A stretch of 64,000 nucleotides of DNA from Melampsora larici-populina 98AG31 (GCF_000204055.1 NW_006768809.1:712613-776612); one strand, 5' to 3'; counted from the stretch's first letter, positions 22,913 through 35,306 are shown. Notes: generated by a model from the sequence alone, not told the origin. A program made the numbers and translations.

Positions 22913-24144
22913 CTTGGATTGACTCTCATCTTATTGGAAACTCTAAGGGTTCTCTTGGATAAATTCAATTCAAGAATGTCACCAACATCTGTTCATGGAG
23001 TGTCACAGTCTCAGTACAGATGTCACAGTGCACACCTCTTTTTGCTTTACAGTTGTCCGTTTCACTCGGAAAGTCGGAGTCGCAAGTTCCAAAAAGTGAA
23101 GTTCCTGCAAACCCTCAAGAGCCAACACCAAACCAGACCTTGTCAATTGCATCAATCAAAAAAGGAAAGATCTCAAAGTATTTAGACACACACTTGAGTT
23201 TTGACTAGGTTTTAGTATTCTGAAAAGTACAACTAAAATTCAGATAGAATCTTCAGTTCTGACTGCCTACTTGGCTCAGCTCTTCAAAATGTCAGCTCAG
23301 AGCTAATTCAGCTATATAAAAACCCCCATGGCCTTCCGTGCATGAGAATTGCTAAGGGTGTGATCCAACACAAAGGCAATGGACACAGGGAGAGGAAATC
23401 ACCAGATCTGTCAATTTCTTTGTCTTGATTGCCACCATAAAACTTCAAAGGTTGTTTTGGATAACTAAATTAGATCATCATTCATAAAAGAGATCTAGTT
23501 GAATATTCTATGAATGTCTCATCTGAACTCAGCTGAAAGGAAGAGTGGCTTAGTTAGGCTTACATCTGAAGTTGAACACAAGTCTTCAAAATTCCACGTG
23601 CCAAATTGTGTATAGACGAACTGGTGGAATCCATTAGGTATCAAAAGCGAGGATGTATGTTAAAAGAGTGAAAGCCCCGCTCACCTTATGCTGGTACACC
23701 CAGTCCAAGCTGAGAAGCCTTATCCGACTCAGCTAGGTAAGTGAATGAAGGGTTTTCAGGACGCCGATTACAGAGCAGAGTCGTGGGGGGATTTGCATCG
23801 ACAATGGAATTCTCGTTGAGCGCTAACTGAGGTCCGTTGTTGATGAGGAAGACTTCAGTGACCTCAAAGGGAGATGGGTGCCTTTCAGGTCGTCTGAGCC
23901 TTTGAGTCTCTATTCACCTCCCCTCGAGCCTTTAAGTTGATGATCCAGTGCGCTCTTCCCATCCCCAATAACAACATACTCGCTTCTATTCATACCAACT
24001 TTACCTCATCGATTTTGCAGTATTTGCCCGGCGCATCAACCCGCAAGTTATCTGATTATTGTAGGAGCTTCTATTGTTTATACTGCTACTTTTGATTGTC
24101 ATCTACCCCATCTGACTTGATTTCTCTTTCAAAAATTTTAGAAG
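22913..24144. other. No gene seen
   Basis: Upstream of POP5 and of the next gene. Short open frames only (for example 22919-23185), with no family signature or splice-linked continuation. Confidence 0.45.
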
Positions 24145-24770
24145 ATGAGTCGACGCTTTCATTGTAGCACAACTCCAGGTCGTGGAAAGCTATACAATGA
24201 GCTCAAAACACTCGGAATAAATATCATCAATACCTCTTCGCGAGAAAATACCACGCGGGATGCTCAGAACCTTCAACTTCGAAGAGTGATTTTAACTAGA
24301 AGAGCGCATAAAAACTCTCAGGTGAGTTGACAAAAAGATCTGATCAAAGTTGAATCCATGGAAAGAGTCAACTAAGCTTTGATTTTGACTAATCTACGCA
24401 GACGACAACTTTACCTTCGCCTGGTTCTATCGGCCCACTCAGCACGCCAATCGGACCTGTCCAGGATCAGATGTTGGGATGTAACACACCTAAGAAAATG
24501 ATCGCAACTTATGATTTCCGCACTCAACAGGGAGGAAGAAAACGACGAGATTCAATTGAATCACCCACAATCCTTCTGACCGAACCTATCACGGACGCTA
24601 AACGTCGTAGATCTGCTCAGCCTCACGCTCAATCCCGACGTTATTCAGAAAGATTAGCACACAAACGTCATAGTCATCTGGCTCATTCTGAAGTTCCTTT
24701 ACGCAAATCACTTCTTTCTTCAAATATCAAGAAACATGTTTCATTTGAGTCTAGACTTTTGCAAGATTGA
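24145..24770 (+). CDS. Basic protein of unknown function, two exons
   Basis: Exons 24145-24321 and 24402-24770 join in phase across a GTGAGT...CGCAG intron to 181 codons. I do not recognise the protein. It is strongly basic with few acidic residues. The N-terminus has STTPGRGKLYNELKTLGI; the middle is Pro/Ser/Thr-rich (LPSPGSIGPLSTPIGP). The second half carries nuclear-localisation-like clusters (GGRKRR, KRRR) and ends with IKKHVSFESRLLQD. Serine-proline and threonine-proline sites suggest phosphorylation. A nuclear or cell-cycle role is a guess from composition. The clean intron, the ATG shortly after an intron-like TTTTAGAAG leader, and the length argue for a real gene. Confidence 0.6.
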
Positions 24771-25558
24771 GATGATATTGAAAACTGGTCGAGTTTTGGA
24801 TTGAGTGTAATGGCTATATATGAATATTTTAGTTGATTAGAAACCCATCATGTCACATTGCTTCTTACCGACGTACCTGGGTTTACGTCTATGTTATGTA
24901 ATCTGAAGGTTAAAGATACCACAATGTCTTCAGTTTCCTTTCATCCTAGATGTGGATGTCTGATATTGGTTTACTGAGTTATCTGATCCAAATTGCTGTG
25001 TATAGTCTGGCACGAATTTGGTGTTCCTTCTTGCTCCTAGATCAGCTGACCGTTATTTTTGATTTCAGTCATGGTGTGTCTAACTTGCCTGGAGGGATAT
25101 CGAAAATATGCTTCCTGTGCGAGTAGCCGATATCCCTGAAAGGTATATCAAATTGGAGGACTGATAGACCTGAAGTTGAATAGAGTTTCATACAATTTAG
25201 TCGTGAGAGTAATTTAATTGCCATCTGCAATCACAGATCTTGTGCGTTTGAGCAGGATCGAGACGAGTTAATTGAAATGAATCCCAGCTATCGCGTGTTT
25301 TAGCAGAGTATCTGATGGGGAACAGCGTATGGTGGCATAAATACAGCTGTGAGGAGGGATGCGCGCATGGGACATGAAGTGCGGCGAACTAGCAAAGCAC
25401 CTGTCGAACTACGACTCACTCTGGCATTGCCAGTGAGAAATCTAATCTTGGTTGATGTGCCCACATAGGCACACAAGGAAAACACATGGGTCGCGGTGTG
25501 CTAGGGTTGAAAATGGCAAATGGCTGCAGCCTAAGGGTGAGAGAGGCCCTGAAGGAGA
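24771..25558. other. No gene seen
   Basis: Intergenic. It ends exactly where the inverted duplication begins. Confidence 0.45.
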
Positions 25559-25607
25559 ATTTCTATAGAGGTACATTAGGCTTGACGGAGAGAGAGAAGG
25601 GAGTGAG

Positions 25608-26288
25608 TCAGAGGCCGAGATAAGGATTGGTGTTTGTCCTTTGCAGTTTGCGCAAAAGCTGTTGGAAAGAGAGTATTATTAATAGAGGAGAGTGATGAAT
25701 AGTGATGAGAAATGCTGACCTCGTAAGCCCCGGCGGCGTACTCTTTTAGAAAGGCGCCCAAGAGAAGAGCGGTGGTGATGATGATAAATCCAATGACGAT
25801 GGTGGCGTCTTTTGCAGAATCCCTTTCTGGAGGATGAAGGAAGATTCAGCAAAGGATGAAATGAAAGTCAAGAGAGAGACCACTAACGAAAGCACTTTGT
25901 TCTGACATCGCCCTCATCCCCAGTTCCTGTATCAGGATTTGTGTTACCGAGTTGAGCATTCTGACAGATGGCGAGTTTCTGATCGAGACAGAATTGTTTT
26001 GTACAAGTCAAGCAAGGTTTTGCTATATCCTTTGGGCGATAAAGTGGGACGATGGTGTAGTTTGAGAAACACATGCATTTACAAACTTGATGAGGGTAGT
26101 CAGGATGTATAAGAGCAGCGAGGGAGATGGTTATTGAGAGGATACATACAAGAGATGTCTGCGATGATGGGAGAGATGAGCTGATGGAACCAGTTTTAGT
26201 ATATGAGATCTAGGTTTTTTGGGCTCGATCGAAGGGCGCGCACCAAGATTGTGGCTAGGAGAGCGAGCTGGAAAGACATGAGGTTCAT
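25608..26288 (-). CDS. Small cysteine-rich membrane protein, copy 1
   Basis: Minus-strand exons 26288-26244, 26180-26150, 26085-25888, 25826-25720 and 25658-25608 mirror those of the right-arm copy and join in phase to 143 codons. A signal peptide is followed by a Cys-rich lumenal or outer domain (FCKCMCFSNYTIVPL, CLTCTKQFCLDQKLAICQ, then DTGTGDEGDVRTKCFQRDS). One membrane segment (IVIGFIIITTALLLGAFL) and a short tail LLRKLQRTNTNPYLGL follow. I have no named family for it, although the Cys pattern looks conserved. This copy differs from copy 1's partner by Thr instead of Ala near the C-terminus; two further changes in the AAGAYE segment are synonymous. Divergent from the tRNA genes, 281 bp away. 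Confidence 0.8.
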
Positions 26289-26569
26289 CGAGAGTTGCAA
26301 AGTTGATCGAGCACGGAAGTCGAGCAGTTGTATGTAGTGTTACTGAATATTCTTGATGAAAGTTGCACTCCTGGGAGTCGGACTGATGAGAATGTCAGGA
26401 AAGAACGATGAAGGTGTCGAATAGGAAGGATGAGAATGCTGAGTTCCTTGTTGGTGAAGTGAGGGCAAGGAAAGGAAGTGGCGAGTTGATGTGAATGTAT
26501 GCGGAGGATGTTGTGAGGTAGTGTAGGGAACCGGGTAGCTCGAGTATTGCAATACAGAAAGAGCTGTAT

Positions 26570-26662
26570 GGAGATTTGGCCGAGTGGTCTAAGGCGCCGT
26601 CTTAAGGATACTTCGGGTAATCCGGCGGTCTTCGGGCGTGGGTTCGAATCCCACAGTCTTCA
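26570..26662 (+). tRNA. tRNA-Leu (anticodon AAG) with a 15-nt intron, copy 1
   Basis: Acceptor stem GGAGATT/AGTCTTC (two wobble pairs) with discriminator A, D-arm GCCGAGTGGTCTAAGGC and T-arm GTGGGTTCGAATCCCAC. The anticodon stem CCGTC pairs with GGCGG only after removing about 26608-26622, placing a 15-nt intron one base 3' of anticodon AAG, the canonical site. The extended variable region fits a class II leucine tRNA. Confidence 0.92.
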
Positions 26663-26665
26663 GTA

Positions 26666-26737
26666 TCTTTGTTAGTATAGTGGTCAGTACTCCCGCTTGT
26701 CACGCGGGCAACCGGGGTTCGAGTCCCCGACAGAGAG
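26666..26737 (+). tRNA. tRNA-Asp (anticodon GTC), copy 1
   Basis: 72-nt cloverleaf: acceptor TCTTTGT/ACAGAGA, anticodon arm CCCGC-TTGTCAC-GCGGG, T-arm CGGGGTTCGAGTCCCCG, discriminator G. It starts 3 nt after the leucine tRNA with no T-run between, so both may be one Pol III transcript. Confidence 0.95.
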
Positions 26738-26740
26738 ACA

Positions 26741-26746
26741 TTTTTT
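26741..26746 (+). terminator. Pol III terminator (T6)
   Basis: TTTTTT begins 3 nt after the 3' end of tRNA-Asp. It is the first T-run after either tRNA. Confidence 0.8.
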
Positions 26747-26918
26747 GTCCGTGTCAACAGTCGACTTGATCCTAGGTCATCCGCCAGAGGGTGCTCTAGC
26801 CAGAAGTCATCTCACTGATCTTTTGTACTTGGGTTTGACTTCATTTTGGGGGTGAATCATGTGGGTCATACTAGCAGCTTGGGCATGCAATGAAAGTGCT
26901 CCACTTGCACCTTTTTCA

Positions 26919-29776
26919 TGTCATCACATACCCATGTTAATCTTTCAATAGTCACAATTAGAATCATCAATTCTCTTACCACAAGCCGAGCTAGCAAGGA
27001 TTCCCCATTTGTGTTTTGTATCTGTCAAGTGGAGTGTACTCTCCACCTTCACTGAATATTGAGGTCTCTGCTTGTGCTCTCAAGGAGTGATATGAGCAGA
27101 TGGCTTACATACAGAGACTAGTCTGTTTGTATCAATGAGTGATGTGATGGGAACTTGAGCTACTTGTATCTTTATGATGAAGTATGATTTAATTGTACCA
27201 TGGAGAGAAAGAGTACAATCATGACAACGTAGAACAAGTATATGAGAACAGTTCTAACAACTATAAGCATAGCCTCATAGAATGATTTAAGACAAGATCA
27301 TAACAAGGAGCTGGGTTTTATCTCAACCCCTTGTTCAATTGCCTAAGTCCAGTACTTGAGGATCAGAAAACCAATACCAAGAGAAAAAAATCAAAGAACT
27401 GATAAGAAGTAGGAACCATGAGGAAAGAAAAGGAGTATATAGGGGCAAGTGAAATCACTCTAACTAATCTACTATACTTGTAATAACCCATAATGTGTAA
27501 TTCGTGTAATAATTCTAAACCCATCCATCTGCACTACCGCTGACCCTTACAGACTCCTTCCATGACTGCATAATGCTATGTCACAGTTTTGCAAGGCAGT
27601 GCTTAAAATCAAGGACTTGGATGGTGGTGATACCATAATCTTTGTTTGCAAAGTTTGCCTTGTGCGGATTGGTAGTACTGTCTATGAATACTGGTTTTTG
27701 CCCCTAAATTGCCAGATTTTGATGCCACAGTTGTCTGCTGGGCTTTTGCCCCAGGCTTGGCCTCAAATACATTATCTGAGATATATTTTTCATTATCAGC
27801 TCAAGTTGAGATGATTGATGAGATGCAGACAGAGAGAGGATCTTAGATTTGAAGAATCACTCAAAACAATCTCGCACCCAATTAGGGACTTTATAAGTAA
27901 GTCCCTGATTGGAAGTGACCAGTACAGCTCAAGAATGAGTGAACTTTGTGAAGTTTGCCCTCAATTCCAAATTGCAACACTCTCTGTAACCCACAAATCT
28001 TTCTGAACCAACCTCAATCTGGTCTTGAACTGTAGGTGATCTTGATCTACATTTGCCCCTCAACCTTTGACTTACCATTTGTTAAATCATCCATAATCTG
28101 TCTCAATCAAATCTTGACATCTTTCTAACATGGTGTAATGGTCCGCTTTGCAACTTTGATTTAGGCACAAACCTTGTATAAAAAATTCTCTATGCCCTTG
28201 GTGTTTGATGAACCATGGACTATTTCATTTGGGAGAATGAGTATGCATTCAATAATAAAACTTCTGACACCATATAAGGGTAAAGTAGAATTTGGGCTCT
28301 GACATGAATTGTAAATCCTGATTTCTCTCAATGCCTCTGTATGTGGTAGGCCTAATAAATGGTGCAATAAGGCTCAAGAGAAGATCAAAGTTGAAGCCTT
28401 TCAATGTCTTTCAGGATTCAAGCCTTGTGACTTCTTCTTTCATCTTTCATTTCTTTTTTTGATTCCTTGAAAACAAAACTGTCTGGCTGTGAATCTGCTT
28501 GCAAGCCACACTCTTCAGAAGAATTCTTTTCCTCATTGGAATAATATTCATATTCATGAGTAAGAAATCACATTTCATGTACAATTCACATATTGATACA
28601 AGCTCAAAAGCCTACAATAGATTGCAAAACAATGGGATGCCTTAATCAGAAAACATTTAAAAAAGTGAATTTGCAAACATGAACAAAAGCACTGAGTCTG
28701 AATGATGAAAGTATTCAAGAGCCGTGATGCACCTAATGAGTCAAATATTTTCCAACATTCAATTTGGTGGTTTTGCCAGACAACATTGGATTGTGGTTGG
28801 TTCAGAAAGATGGTTGAGTCACAGAAATCAATCATTGGAGCTGGGTTGATTGGCAGACCTCAACAGCAGCCAGCTGTTATTGTTACTGACTGTGGCAACA
28901 ACTGTATACAAACTCACATTGAATTTGCTTCTTGTTTGGGCCAAGGTACCATTCATTCTAGAAAGAGTAATAGAAACAGTCTGTTGATGTAGTCATGTGA
29001 TCCAAAGCACAGCTGTGGCCCAGAAATGAAATGCTGCCGTCACCAAAACCCAGCTCAGCCATGCTCACACCACGGGAATCAATTTTTTTGACCCCCAATT
29101 GAGGAGAGTTGTGGTGTCCAAGTCCACTACACCATCAATCCCGGGTCTTATTTGCAATAGGTTCACAGGCTACTCTTGAGCTGCCCTGTCTTCTGTGTGT
29201 ACAAAGGATATATGCATACCCAATGGTCCCTTTCTAAGTATCAGACACCTTTGATCCCATTCATATCTTTGGCTCAATGCTCACTGGTAGAGCTGGAAGA
29301 ACAGTTGCATCAAAGTGCTTCAATCTAGTGAGCTGTCCCTTTATGTGGGATATTGTGTGTGTTTATACCCCAGTATGGCTCAAGGGTAACCTGTGAGCCT
29401 TTTGTGAACAAAATTTGTGATTGAAGGAAGTTGCAGACTCAGACACTGCAACTGTTTTGTTACTGCTCAGCTGACACATTCATATCAAAACTCCTGTATC
29501 CCAAGTTAAACAAGGAACCAACATTACAATCTCTTTTCACAGTTCAAGAGGACCAAACTTTCTGCTGTGAATATAGCAAGGAGTGTCAGGGTGGCTACAA
29601 CTTATTACGTACAAGTTGGTCTAGTCTTCAACTAGTACGAGGTTCCTGACTAATATTTTGCTGGTTACGGGGAATACCTACGACACTCTATAGTAATAAG
29701 GATTGAAAAAGGGTGAGTATTAGTTATTAGATACACCAGGGATTATTCAAAGATAAGCGTGTGAACTGCAGGCCCA
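26919..29776. other. Spacer of the inverted duplication, left part; no gene seen
   Basis: Only short open frames without family signatures. Probably eroded transposon sequence. Confidence 0.4.
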
Positions 29777-29937
29777 NNNNNNNNNNNNNNNNNNNNNNNN
29801 NNNNNNNNNNNNNNNNNNNNNNNNNNNNNNNNNNNNNNNNNNNNNNNNNNNNNNNNNNNNNNNNNNNNNNNNNNNNNNNNNNNNNNNNNNNNNNNNNNNN
29901 NNNNNNNNNNNNNNNNNNNNNNNNNNNNNNNNNNNNN
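29777..29937. other. Assembly gap (161 N)
   Basis: A run of N inside the spacer between the two inverted arms. Confidence 1.
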
Positions 29938-31316
29938 TAACCAATAACTATTTTACCAATTAAGACTATCCAACTGATGATTATAGACAATAACAAGTTA
30001 TAAGAAAAAAGGTGTGACACTGACTTTAGTAACTGATTTTCAAAAGGGAACTAATAGGAATTATTCTTTGGGAATTTTCTTAGTAGCTAGCAATTGAAAA
30101 GAGTATGTATTTATGGTTTAAATAATTGTTCTAAAATAGAAAGTTTGGTATGGTTAAAATCAGGTGAGGTCCCTTTCTTTCTGATTACTTACCTGGTATT
30201 TATACCTTTCTGGTATAGTGGTTCAGTTTGTGGTTAATGCTGCACGGCTCTCTTATTCAAGCTAAGGATCTAATCGCTCCGAAATGGTCCTTGTCTTTTC
30301 ATGTAATATTGAATCCGTTGGTACATTTTAGGTAAGCCATCTCAATGGTCTATTTACTCCGTAATAATTTGTTCTCATGATCATTTCTTGGCTTGATTAG
30401 TTTGTTAGGTAATCCATTGATGTTATTTGCTAGATTGTGAATATTTCTTTTTTACGTCTCTTTTAGCTCGTTGCTCATATACTGCTCTTTGGCTTTGATA
30501 CTAGTCTTTGTGTCTTCTCACTTTCCTTGGTGAGGCTTCCTCCGGCCTAGCTCCTTTTCTAGAGGATTATACTTATCCTTTATAGACTTGCTCTCAATGA
30601 CTTATTATGTAAGGATGTTTCTTATCTGCGACTTTTGATACTAAGTCGGAAAACAGTGTTGATGTTTGAGTAGATACTTGCGTTCTATATATCTTTTATT
30701 TTATTTCTATCATTAGTTGTATTGATGCTCATTGCTCAATAGCTTTTGTGACCTTTGAAACTGGGTCTAGAAGTTGTACGTTTTATCAAGATACATTTTA
30801 CATAGCTGTCTACGTTTGTAAAATGTGAAAAAGAAATGAAATATTATTTCTGTTTTATTTTTATCATTGTAGCTCTTTTGGCTCTTCGTGCTTAAGAGCT
30901 CGAGAGCTGACAAGGAGCATGTTAGATTTAAGCATTGGGAATTCAATGTGATAAGAATGTTGCATGGGCACTTTGCACTTAATGATATAGATTCAATGCA
31001 TGTTGGAATTCTCCTTCAAAAGTGGATTAGTCAAGGTATCACTCACATGTCTTCTTTATGTTGTAAAATTTGCAAGAAAGCGAAAACACCAAGAGTAGAT
31101 TGTCCTGGTATTGATTACTCTATCAAAGTCACTCCAAAGCAACACTTGAAACAATACATCCCAACATCCATCAAGAAAACTTGATTCTCTTCCAAAACTC
31201 ACCTTCTCACCTGTACTTTATTCCGGAGTACTTTATAGGCAACAATGATGTACATATCCCATTGGTCGTTAATATGGACTGGCACCACACACCAAAGCTT
31301 TGTGGAACTCAGTATC
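29938..31316. other. Spacer, no gene recognised
   Basis: AT-rich. A 98-codon open frame at 30888-31184 (FKHWEFNVIRMLHGHFALND...) has some protein-like texture and a CKICKK cysteine pair, but I do not recognise it. It could be a fragment of a dead transposon. Confidence 0.35.
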
Positions 31317-31528
31317 TACGGTACTCAAAACAATCAGGTTTGTGCCACCTTTTTCAAAAAATGTCAAAAACATAGATTCAAAGTTGACCTTTTGGCGGGG
31401 GAATTCCTGGGAATTCGCTGGAACTTTGTTTTTGGATTTTTCTACAGTTCATTTTCCCCACAAAAACGACATTTTGAAAGCAGGTTTTCAAGAAAGGTAG
31501 CACGAACCTGATTGTTTTGAGTACCGTA
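31317..31528. mobile_element. MITE with GGTACTCAAAACAA ends, copy A
   Basis: 212 bp. Terminal inverted repeats of about 35-40 bp: TACGGTACTCAAAACAATCA at the left, matched by the reverse complement of the right end. The ATC direct repeat flanks both sides (31314-31316 and 31529-31531). Non-coding. Confidence 0.75.
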
Positions 31529-33752
31529 ATCATCTAATATCCAAAGGACTTTGGGTCGGTGACCATCACTGGTATCAATTTGTCTGCACTTTGAATGGAA
31601 TCCAAGGCATCTGGTTTCATGATGATATGCAAGATGATGGTTTAGCACGCCTGCTGAGTCCAGACTTGACCACTATCTGTGGCCCCAAATGTGGGAAACC
31701 TTGATTGATTTATTCACCAGAGCACACCTCCTCTGAGAAGGCCATCATTGAACCAGGTATCAAGGAACTTGAGACTTGTCATGATGCTACATCTAACAAT
31801 GATCCATTTGCAAGCAGTCATGTTATGTCCAACAAAGATCCAATTGAAGGAGATCCAAAGAGTTGATGCGCTTCTCCGCTTCATACGAGTGTGGAAGTTT
31901 CTCAAACTTATGATGTTTGTTATGATCTTGAGAAACGTGTAACCGCAGGTGAAATACGTTGTAACATGTCACAGATCTGAGCGCAGCCTACCTTGTATAC
32001 ATGCCACATTGTACTCTCTTCTCTCTCATCCAACAATCTCATTACTATTCTAGACATCAGATATCTGACCCTTGTCGACCCAGTTGTGGCTTTAACGATG
32101 TTGTAGAGGAAAATTTGGTCAAACCTACAACCAAAGACTTGCCAGTTGGCTCAACCAGTGGTGTGCTGAAGCATAGTAAGTACTTCTGGTGGTGTGTTTT
32201 TTGAGGATTCTGAGGATTTTCATTCTCTGCTGAAGATCAAAAACCACGGGTGAAAAGAGGCAGGAAGGCATCCAAAGAGCCCAACAAAAACTCAGGTGAA
32301 CCACCAGCAAAGAGAGCCAAGAGTACATCTCAAAAAAAGCTAATCCCTGGGTACGACTCAGCAGCTCAAAATCCAGAAGTGGCCATAAAGACATCTCAAA
32401 GATGCAAGGACACTGGGAAGAAAGAAACCTGGACACCACCCAAGCAGGCAATCAAAGGATGAGCCTGGGTTGGAGAGGATGATGTACCAACTTGCTTTTC
32501 TACAACTGAAACTCAAACAAGTTCAAGGCTTTGAATGTGTTTGCAAAAGGCCAAATAGCAAATTTTTTTGACTAATGTGTGTTTCAATTGTACTTTTTTA
32601 TATCTTTGATTGAATTTCACTCTCAAACAGATTCAATTCTTTGGTTAGAGTATCAGTGATAGGGTTTGAGGGAGAACAAACCTTGTGCCAAGATATTTCT
32701 GTTTGTGAAAAGTCTACCCTATTGATCATGCCTCACAAGAGCGCACATCATTTGATCAGTTTACTATTATTATTAATTATTTCTGACCACTTTTCATTCT
32801 GCCACTGTGGACTCCCTACTGTCAAGAAAGAGGCTGTTGTCATCAAACCTGGGCCAGCAACACAGGTGTTGCGTGCTGCGGCTGCGCCGGGCGCTGCCCT
32901 CCGCGCTGCCCTCCGCTTCTGCCTACGCTGTGAGCCAGAATTGGCCTGACCTACCGTGCAGCAAGATGTGTCAAATCAACTGTCTTTTTGGGCCGCAACA
33001 ACATTTGTTGCATTACTGTCCAAAAAATCTTAAATTCAGTGTTTTTTTTGGCGCTGTTGCACAACCCAAGCTTACCTTTTGTTGTTTCTGTACTTACCGC
33101 AATGCGGTGTCTGCTGCTGGGTGTTGTTGTGTGTTGCGAGTAACACACCAAAAAACATGCTTGCTGTGGTGTGGTGTGTTTCTGGCACAGGGTTGTGCTC
33201 ATCATCTACTTTCAACTAAATCAACTCCTTGGTTATGCCAACTTTATTACACTATTGAAAAATATCAACCATCAGATAAAAAAAAGTAACAAAATCCTTG
33301 AAGATCAAAAACCGTCTATAAATAAGAACTCAGGTTTCATTCCTTCTTCTTTTTCAATCTTCAACTTCCCATCATCTAGACCTTGTTTCAAACCCTACAC
33401 TTGATGAAAGTTGTTGAGCAATTGGTTCTCCAATTCCACAAATTCATTTAATCATTTCAATTTTTTTTCAATTTGAATACCCACTTCTAGTATTGAATTT
33501 TCTCAATCAATATGATTGAATTAAAGTACTAACCTATAACATTGTTCAACAAGAACAAGACAATTAGATGAGTTGAGGTTTATGAACTATGTTGAAGATA
33601 ATTGAAAGGGATATTTCGAGTAATCTGTTGTAGAACATCTATGTGTGAGGAATTCAGTTCTTCTGGGTTGGTTATTGCATTGAAGATGACTATTGAATGG
33701 CTGAATTGGAGGGCTCAAGTTGGCCACTATTTACTTAATTTTTCCTCCCAGC
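31529..33752. other. Spacer, no gene recognised
   Basis: Short open frames only. A GC-rich patch near 32865-32930 gives long frames on the plus strand (up to 160 codons) that I attribute to composition. Confidence 0.4.
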
Positions 33753-34058
33753 AAGGGTGCAACTATACTATACCGGTATAGGTATAGTTGGGTATAGTAT
33801 TGTTCTCACCATACTATACTATACTGGGTATAGTATAGTTGAACTATACTTTAACCAACTATATTCAGTATTGTATCCTTTCACCAACTATACCTGGAAA
33901 AGTGTTATATATGTTTTCCATCAACTTATCCAACTATACTGCACAGTATAGTTTGGTATATCTGAGTATAGTTCATCTATACTATACCGAGTATAGTTCA
34001 AGTACAGTATAGTTTGACTATACTATACCAAGTATAGTATAGTATAGTTGCAGCCTTG
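33753..34058. mobile_element. hAT-like MITE rich in TATAGTATAG repeats
   Basis: The left end AAGGGTGCAACTATACTATA and the reverse complement of the right end CAAGGCTGCAACTATACTAT form inverted termini. CTCCCAGC flanks both sides (33745-33752 and 34059-34066). A 7-8-bp duplication with a CAAGG-type end fits hAT. The interior is almost entirely overlapping ACTATAC/GTATAGT words, able to fold on itself at many scales. Non-coding. Confidence 0.75.
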
Positions 34059-35050
34059 CTCCCAGCCCTTCAAATCTCATTTTGTTTACAAAAATCCACC
34101 AAACTTGCTTCTCAGGAAGGGCTGTCTGAAGGTATTTTGAAAATTCCAAAATTATAAGCAGTGTTTTGATGTAGGGACATTTGTATTTTAGGTGTTTTTT
34201 TTACTTGAACCCCGCTAATGGGAATGACTTTGGTCCCAAAAGTTGTTGACATCCTTGTACCTTTACAAATGGAACAATTATATGACTAAGATATGTAATA
34301 TCCTTAACAGACTTGGAATCTGTGATACACACTTTGACCGCCCCACAAATCTTTGGTTTGACTTGTCTAGCTCTTCTACCTTGATTAGTACCCACTTCCT
34401 CAAGTGTCACAAAAAAGTTGAGCATTGCTCTTGGAGAGACTTTAACTTGTCATATAACTAACAATGAGTGAATCACGAGTTATGATGAGTGATGATAAGG
34501 AAGATTTATCTTGAGGTTGTTGAGTGCAGTAAGAAGTGGTCCAAATTGTGGATTATAAGGTAGAAGGCAAAGTGTTGATTGTTGAATAAGATTGATTTGA
34601 AAGCAAAGCTGGTGAAGATATAAAAGAAAATGGTGAGGTTTGAATGGGGTTACAACTGGTGAGATGGGTGGGTACTGCTTACTTGTTCCCTTTTGAAGAG
34701 TCTAAAATGTTAGGAGGTTGTGCCGTCAAGTCTTTTGCTAAACCCACACCCAAACCAATAGTTGTAGATCCATTTGATGGGGTAGGTTGTACTGAGGATG
34801 CAGGTAATGCCTTTGATACTCAGATCACCATCCAAGAATGCAGGAACTAGCCAAATCACACAAACAAATGGTTCTTGCTCAACCTTGTCATTGATTGGTT
34901 TAACAAGATTAGTTTGGCAGTGTTGCGGGATCAGAACACAGCCATAAGTCAATGATTGTGACATTAAGCAAATGAAAGCAAGTACCAAAGGCAAACTCAA
35001 CATTCTCCATCTCCTACCCTTTGACTTTCACATCAGGCAAATGACAGGTT
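34059..35050. other. Spacer, no gene recognised
   Basis: No coding signal that I can support. Confidence 0.4.
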
Positions 35051-35222
35051 TGAAAAAGGTGCAAGTGAAGCACTTTCATTGCATGCCCAAGCTGCTAGTA
35101 TGACCCACGTGATTTACCCCCAAAATGAAGTCAAACCCAAGTACAAAAGATCAGTGAGATGACTTCTGGCTAGAGCACCCTCTGGCGGATGACCTAGGAT
35201 CAAGTCGACTGTTGACACGGAC

Positions 35223-35228
35223 AAAAAA
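35223..35228 (-). terminator. Pol III terminator (T6 on the minus strand)
   Basis: AAAAAA on the plus strand, 3 nt beyond the 3' end of the minus-strand tRNA-Asp. It mirrors the left arm. Confidence 0.8.
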
Positions 35229-35231
35229 TAT

Positions 35232-35303
35232 CTCTCTGTCGGGGACTCGAACCCCGGTTGCCCGCGTGACAAGCGGGAGTACTGACCACTATACTAACAA
35301 AGA
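35232..35303 (-). tRNA. tRNA-Asp (GTC), copy 2
   Basis: Identical in sequence to the left-arm copy as far as I can read; intact cloverleaf. Confidence 0.95.
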
Positions 35304-35306
35304 TAC

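Larger units (their letters stand above)
25559..26918. repeat. Left arm of a 1,360-bp inverted duplication
   Basis: Each base x corresponds to base 61969 minus x on the opposite strand in 35051-36410. I counted about 12 substitutions and no length change, roughly 99% identity. Similarity stops abruptly at both edges (ATTTCTATAG outside, CACCTTTTTCA inside). The arm contains one protein gene and two tRNA genes. No target duplication or terminal repeat is visible at the edges, so a transposon is not implied. Confidence 0.95.

Noticed and set aside
30205..30265. tRNA-like or SINE head (TGGTATAGTGGTTCA)
   Set aside because: Resembles a Pol III A box, but no cloverleaf and no good B box follow.
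32807..33289. 160-codon open frame
   Set aside because: Runs through a GC-rich patch into simple sequence; no protein family texture and overlapped by equally long frames on the other strand.
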